DNA of 35,665 bases from an uncultured Lysobacterales bacterium (GTDB lineage: Bacteria > Pseudomonadota > Gammaproteobacteria > Xanthomonadales > SZUA-36), in assembly GCA_937924405.1 (NCBI GenBank), contig CALDVW010000088.1, positions 1 through 35,665 of the forward strand, given 5' to 3'. Under the pieces are notes generated by a model that was not told where the DNA came from, ran no database searches, and saw only the letters and a list, made by a program, of their open reading frames with translations. The position numbers were made by a program, and so were the translations under genes. Numbering within the stretch: the first letter of the stretch is position 1; every line of letters starts with the position of its first letter. Of this stretch, positions 33,101 through 35,665 are shown piece by piece.

Positions 33101-34330
33101 ATGATCCGGAGCCTGACAACCGTTGCCCCCCTGTTGATCGGCGTGGCGATTTTGCTCACCGGGCAGGGGCTTCAGGGTACTTTGCTGCCTGTCCGCGCCA
33201 CTCTCGAGGGCTTTTCCACTTTCTCGATTGGATTGATGGGTGGCGCCTATTTTTTTGGTTTCACGCTCGGTTGTTTGCGTGGTTCCGACCTGATTGGCCG
33301 CGTTGGACATATTCGGGTTTTTGCGGCCATGACTGCTGCAGCCTCGGCCGTACCACTGATTCATGGCCTGTGGCAGGAGACCTGGCTCTGGTGGACACTA
33401 CGTTTCGTGACGGGTTACTGTTTTGCGGTTCTGTACGTGGTGATTGAAAGCTGGCTGAATGAGCAATCCACGAACGAAACGCGGGGAGCCGTATTTTCCG
33501 TCTACACGCTGATTACCCTGACCGTCCTGGCAGGTGGGCAGCAGATGTTACTGCTTTACGACCCAAAAATGATGGCGCTGTTTGCGATTGCATCAGCATT
33601 GGTTTCGATCGCGGCGCTTCCTGTCGTGCTATCCGTAGTGCCGTCACCGTCGCTTGCAGAAACCAGGATAAAACTGGATTTACGCCGCTTGTGGAAGATT
33701 TCCCCTGCGGGGGCCCTGGGCTGCCTGGCGGCGGGGCTTGCAAACGGCGCCTTCTGGTCGCTCGCACCGGTTTTTGTTTCCGGGTATTCATTGGACGTAT
33801 CACTGGCGGCCTGGTTCATGACCGCTGCGGTTCTGGGTGGAGCGGCAGGTCAATGGCCGCTGGGACTATGGTCCGATCGCGTTGACCGGCGCTGGGTGAT
33901 CGCTTTCGCGGCCCTGGCAGGGGCCGTGTCCGGTGTGGTCATCTGGTGGTTTTTTGAAGGTGTTTCGACACTCCAGCTCATGTTGCTGAGCGCTGCCTGG
34001 GGCGCTGTCGCATTCCCGATGTATGCCGTCTCGGTGGCACATGCCAATGACTACGCAAATTCCGATGAATACGTCACGATTTCCAGCGGCCTGCTTTTAA
34101 TGTATGGCGTTGGTGCCATTGCCGGCCCTTTTATTGCGCCATTGGCCATGAAAATGCTGGGTCCGGGAGGGCTCTACCTTTTTGCAGCGACCGTTCATTT
34201 GCTTCTGCTCGGTTACATTGTTTTCCGGATCAGCCGTCGTGCCCCGGCGCCGGAAGAGGAACATCTGCCGTTTGCCGACTCACTCGCATCGACCCAAACT
34301 GCTTCTCACTACTACGAAGACGAGATGTAA
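33101..34330 (+). CDS. MFS transporter, YcaD-like
   Basis: 409-aa membrane protein with about 12 helices. The ordering and the segments GQGLQGTLLPVRATLEGFS, FVTGYCFAVLYVVIESWLNE and FPMYAVSVAHANDYANSDEY are as I expect for the YcaD branch of the major facilitator superfamily. The long polar C-terminal tail (about 375-409, ending YYEDEM) is cytoplasmic. The function of YcaD-type proteins is not well defined. The start ATG is preceded at about 12 nt by GGGAG. It is divergent from an AmpG-like MFS gene, and the NRDE gene follows after 39 bp, probably in the same transcript. Confidence 0.85.
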   Translation: MIRSLTTVAPLLIGVAILLTGQGLQGTLLPVRATLEGFSTFSIGLMGGAYFFGFTLGCLRGSDLIGRVGHIRVFAAMTAAASAVPLIHGLWQETWLWWTLRFVTGYCFAVLYVVIESWLNEQSTNETRGAVFSVYTLITLTVLAGGQQMLLLYDPKMMALFAIASALVSIAALPVVLSVVPSPSLAETRIKLDLRRLWKISPAGALGCLAAGLANGAFWSLAPVFVSGYSLDVSLAAWFMTAAVLGGAAGQWPLGLWSDRVDRRWVIAFAALAGAVSGVVIWWFFEGVSTLQLMLLSAAWGAVAFPMYAVSVAHANDYANSDEYVTISSGLLLMYGVGAIAGPFIAPLAMKMLGPGGLYLFAATVHLLLLGYIVFRISRRAPAPEEEHLPFADSLASTQTASHYYEDEM

Positions 34331-34369
34331 AAACATGTTTCCGGCCGGTTCACCACAGGCAAAAACATT

Positions 34370-35131
34370 ATGTGCCTGATCCTGTTCGCCTGGCAGGCGC
34401 ATCCGCGCTACCCGCTTATCGTTGCGGCGAACCGGGAGGAGTTTCATCAACGCCCCACCGCCGCCGCGGCATTCTGGGAAGATAGTCCGGAACTGCTCGC
34501 GGGCCGGGATTTGCAGGCCGGAGGAACCTGGCTCGGAGTGACCCGGTCTGGACGGTTTGCGGCCATCACCAATTATCGCGAGCCGCTGAAGCCCGGCAAT
34601 CAACAGGAAATGTCCCGCGGGCACCTGGTGCGGGATTACCTGCTGGGGCGCGAAAATCCGATGCACCATGCCGGGGGCGTTTCAATGCAGGGCGCGCAAT
34701 ACAGCGGTTTCAATCTGCTGCTCGGATCAGTCGGGGAATTGGCCTATGTTTCCAATCGCAACGAGGGCCCGGTCACGGTTCAGCCAGGCAGCCATGGGCT
34801 GAGCAATCACTTGCTGGACACCGATTGGCCCAAGGTTCATGCGGGTCGTGAGCACCTGGGGTCACTGCTCGAGTCGGAGCGGATCGATCCGGAGCAGTTA
34901 CTTGAGCTGCTGACCGACCGTGCACTGACACCGGGCGACATTCCGGAAAACGTCGAGGACGATCTGGTGCCTGACCTGCTGACCCGGCATTATTTCATCA
35001 TTTCGCCGGTGTACGGCACGCGCAGTTCTACGGTTGTACTGGTCGAAAACAATGGTCAAACAACATTTGTTGAGCGTCAGTTCGATCCTCTTGGAAAGGA
35101 GATCGAAACCCGAAGATTTGAGCTTCCCTGA
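34370..35131 (+). CDS. NRDE-family protein (TANGO2-like)
   Basis: 253 aa. The diagnostic N-terminus is [20 protein letters not shown] followed by the NRDE-type motif NREEFHQRP. Cys2 directly after Met is family-wide and resembles the nucleophile position of Ntn hydrolases. Also seen are [16 protein letters not shown] and AAITNYR, both family blocks. The eukaryotic relative TANGO2/HRG-9 is tied to heme trafficking and lipid metabolism. The bacterial role is not settled. There is no signal peptide, so it is cytoplasmic. It sits 39 bp after the YcaD-like gene. No strong RBS is seen, so the start is taken from the conserved MC. Confidence 0.9.
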   Translation: MCLILFAWQAHPRYPLIVAANREEFHQRPTAAAAFWEDSPELLAGRDLQAGGTWLGVTRSGRFAAITNYREPLKPGNQQEMSRGHLVRDYLLGRENPMHHAGGVSMQGAQYSGFNLLLGSVGELAYVSNRNEGPVTVQPGSHGLSNHLLDTDWPKVHAGREHLGSLLESERIDPEQLLELLTDRALTPGDIPENVEDDLVPDLLTRHYFIISPVYGTRSSTVVLVENNGQTTFVERQFDPLGKEIETRRFELP

Positions 35132-35151
35132 TTAATGCTACGGTGGGCTCT

Positions 35152-35283
35152 GCCTGCGATTTTAAAATTATCGCGGAAGAGGTATCGGGTAGCTGTGTGC
35201 AGGACACGTTCAAGACATCCCTGTGCACTCTGCGGCTGTTCCCGACAGCCGAAGGTCCTGCACACAGCTACCCGACACCTCTT
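35152..35283 (-). repeat. Structured palindromic element, copy 1 (107-nt Y hairpin plus tail hairpin)
   Basis: On the minus strand, an outer 29-bp stem (arms 35177-35205 and 35255-35283) has one G-U pair and no mismatch. Inside it, a 7-bp hairpin (35233-35251) has the loop CGGGA. A 27-nt mostly unpaired segment with the core GCACAGGGATGTCTTGAAC follows. Beyond the outer stem, towards 35152, lies a smaller hairpin (arms 35156-35160 and 35170-35174). It matches copy 2 in structure and length. It could be a structured RNA or an ERIC/REPIN-like mobile palindrome. The 60-codon frame through it (35135-35317) is not a gene. Confidence 0.85.
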
Positions 35284-35322
35284 GGGAAGCTTTGGATCGC
35301 TCACGTTGCGATGGTGATGACT

Positions 35323-35453
35323 GAGAGGTTTCCGTTAACCCTGTCCAGGACAATCAACTGTCGGGAACAGTTGCTTAGCGCACAGGGACGTCTTGAGCGT
35401 GTCCTGGAAAGGGCTAACGGATACCTCTCCGGCGATCACTTCAAATTGCGGGC
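35323..35453 (+). repeat. Structured palindromic element, copy 2 (107-nt Y hairpin plus tail hairpin)
   Basis: Opposite orientation to copy 1. The outer stem has arms 35323-35352 and 35400-35429 with 27 of 30 positions paired. The inner 7-bp stem is 35355-35361 with 35367-35373 and the same CGGGA loop. The unpaired segment reads GCACAGGGACGTCTTGAGC. The tail hairpin has arms 35432-35436 and 35445-35449. It is exactly 107 nt between outer arm ends, as in copy 1, and matches it at 81 of 107 positions, with 8 compensatory base-pair changes. It is separated from copy 1 by 39 bp in which I see no other structure. Confidence 0.85.
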
Positions 35454-35501
35454 GTGGCCAGCTTTCGTGGTAAAAACCGCTTCTACACATTCGGGTCAAA
35501 A

Positions 35502-35521
35502 TACTGTATATATTTACAGTA
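35502..35521. promoter_or_regulatory. LexA operator (SOS box) at the dnaE2 start
   Basis: CTGT-N8-ACAG at 35504-35519 with AT-rich centre ATATATTT. The full 20-mer differs from the E. coli consensus TACTGTATATATATACAGTA at one position. It ends at the first base of the dnaE2 ATG. A -10-like TATATT lies inside it (35509-35514), so bound LexA would block RNA polymerase directly. Confidence 0.9.
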
Positions 35522-35665
35522 TGCAGAATTCACCTTCTTATGCTGAACTTGCCTGCACCAGCAACTTCAGTTTCCTGACCGGCGCCTCACACCCGCAGGA
35601 ACTGGTCGCGCGCGCCGCTGAACTGGGCTACAGCGCTATCGCGATTACCGATGAGTGCTCACTGG
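35521..35665 (+). CDS. dnaE2: Error-prone DNA polymerase DnaE2/ImuC, N-terminal fragment
   Basis: The first 48 codons of a gene cut by the window end. The product begins [19 protein letters not shown], then [18 protein letters not shown] and [10 protein letters not shown], the N-terminal PHP-domain signature of DnaE2, the SOS-inducible polymerase of the ImuA-ImuB-DnaE2 mutasome. Most relatives have His where this has Ala in YAELACTS, so the remaining PHP metal ligand is lost, as in some other DnaE2 proteins. A LexA box runs into the ATG and no RBS is present, so translation may be leaderless. imuA/imuB are not in the 5' flank, so they lie downstream or elsewhere. Confidence 0.88.
   Translation, partial: MQNSPSYAELACTSNFSFLTGASHPQELVARAAELGYSAIAITDECSL

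Noticed and set aside
32999-33364. N-terminal extension of the AmpG-like MFS gene
   Set aside because: The frame is open, but it overlaps the divergent MFS gene. The translated part is hydrophilic and unrelated to the family.
35135-35317. 60-codon frame (and antisense frames to 35304) as a gene
   Set aside because: The frame is read through both arms of hairpin copy 1, so its apparent protein repeats are only the palindrome translated.
35177-35429. Integron attC sites
   Set aside because: The palindromes resemble attC in size, but the GTTRRRY / RYYYAAC core boxes are not present in matching positions, and no integrase or cassette array is near.
1-35665. CRISPR array, tRNA/rRNA, insertion sequence or prophage
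   Set aside because: No regularly spaced repeats, tRNA T-loop-like GTTCGAATC segments with cloverleaf arms, transposase, integrase or phage structural frames were seen.

Overview
The window is ordinary, gene-dense bacterial chromosome, GC-rich by eye, with very short intergenic gaps. The genes and signals fit a free-living, probably marine or saline gammaproteobacterium: an E. coli-type LexA operator (CTGT-N8-ACAG) before dnaE2, the agmatine route to putrescine (aguA/aguB), CrcB, MalQ-GlgX, a ClsA-type cardiolipin synthase, a MacAB-like ABC cassette, and a secreted PQQ sugar dehydrogenase with an added C-terminal module. An HMG-CoA reductase is the metabolic outlier. The family or genus cannot be resolved from the sequence alone. 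I saw no phage, plasmid, transposase, CRISPR or tRNA/rRNA gene.

Layout. 1-1767: fluoride channel crcB, a small anchored Cys protein and an exported intradiol dioxygenase. 1869-5476: malQ-glgX, translationally coupled, for glycogen/maltodextrin breakdown. 5517-11391: an AmmeMemoRadiSam locus. amrS and an amidohydrolase overlap on the minus strand. Divergent from them are amrB (Memo), a signal-peptide-bearing isoaspartyl methyltransferase and an 800-aa membrane protein with a spermidine-synthase-like domain. 11493-13085: secreted PQQ sugar dehydrogenase. 13086-17664: adaptor-ATPase-permease-permease ABC operon. 17859-19093: a secreted protein made of two copies of one unknown domain, and an unknown 122-aa protein. 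19098-22954 (minus strand): cardiolipin synthase, an orphan DUF5706/Pycsar-effector-like membrane protein and HMG-CoA reductase. 23179-27794: an ATP-grasp protein, a thioredoxin-fold lipoprotein and a 1046-aa sortilin-like BNR-repeat protein. 27917-31672: aguB-MFS-aguA-small ORF, then a small cytochrome c. 31706-35131: two divergent MFS genes and an NRDE/TANGO2 protein. 35132-35520: a 389-bp non-coding stretch. 35521 to the end: the start of dnaE2.

The strongest undescribed signal is in 35132-35520. It holds two head-to-head copies of a 107-nt Y-shaped hairpin, one on each strand, alignable without gaps at 81/107 positions. Of the 26 differences, 16 form 8 compensatory base-pair swaps (6 in a 29-bp outer stem, 2 in an inner stem with an invariant CGGGA loop). 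A 27-nt unpaired segment is almost unchanged. Each copy is followed by a related second small hairpin. This is direct covariation evidence for selection on structure, as in a structured RNA or an ERIC/REPIN-like palindromic mobile element. About 50 bp further on, a near-consensus LexA box runs straight into the dnaE2 ATG, which suggests a leaderless, SOS-controlled gene.

Other points worth following are the orphan Pycsar-type effector with no cyclase beside it, the HMG-CoA reductase with an extra N-terminal domain, an AmmeMemoRadiSam locus with no AMMECR1 gene in view, a perfect 24-bp palindrome just before the cardiolipin synthase start, and an MFS transporter between the two agmatine-to-putrescine genes.
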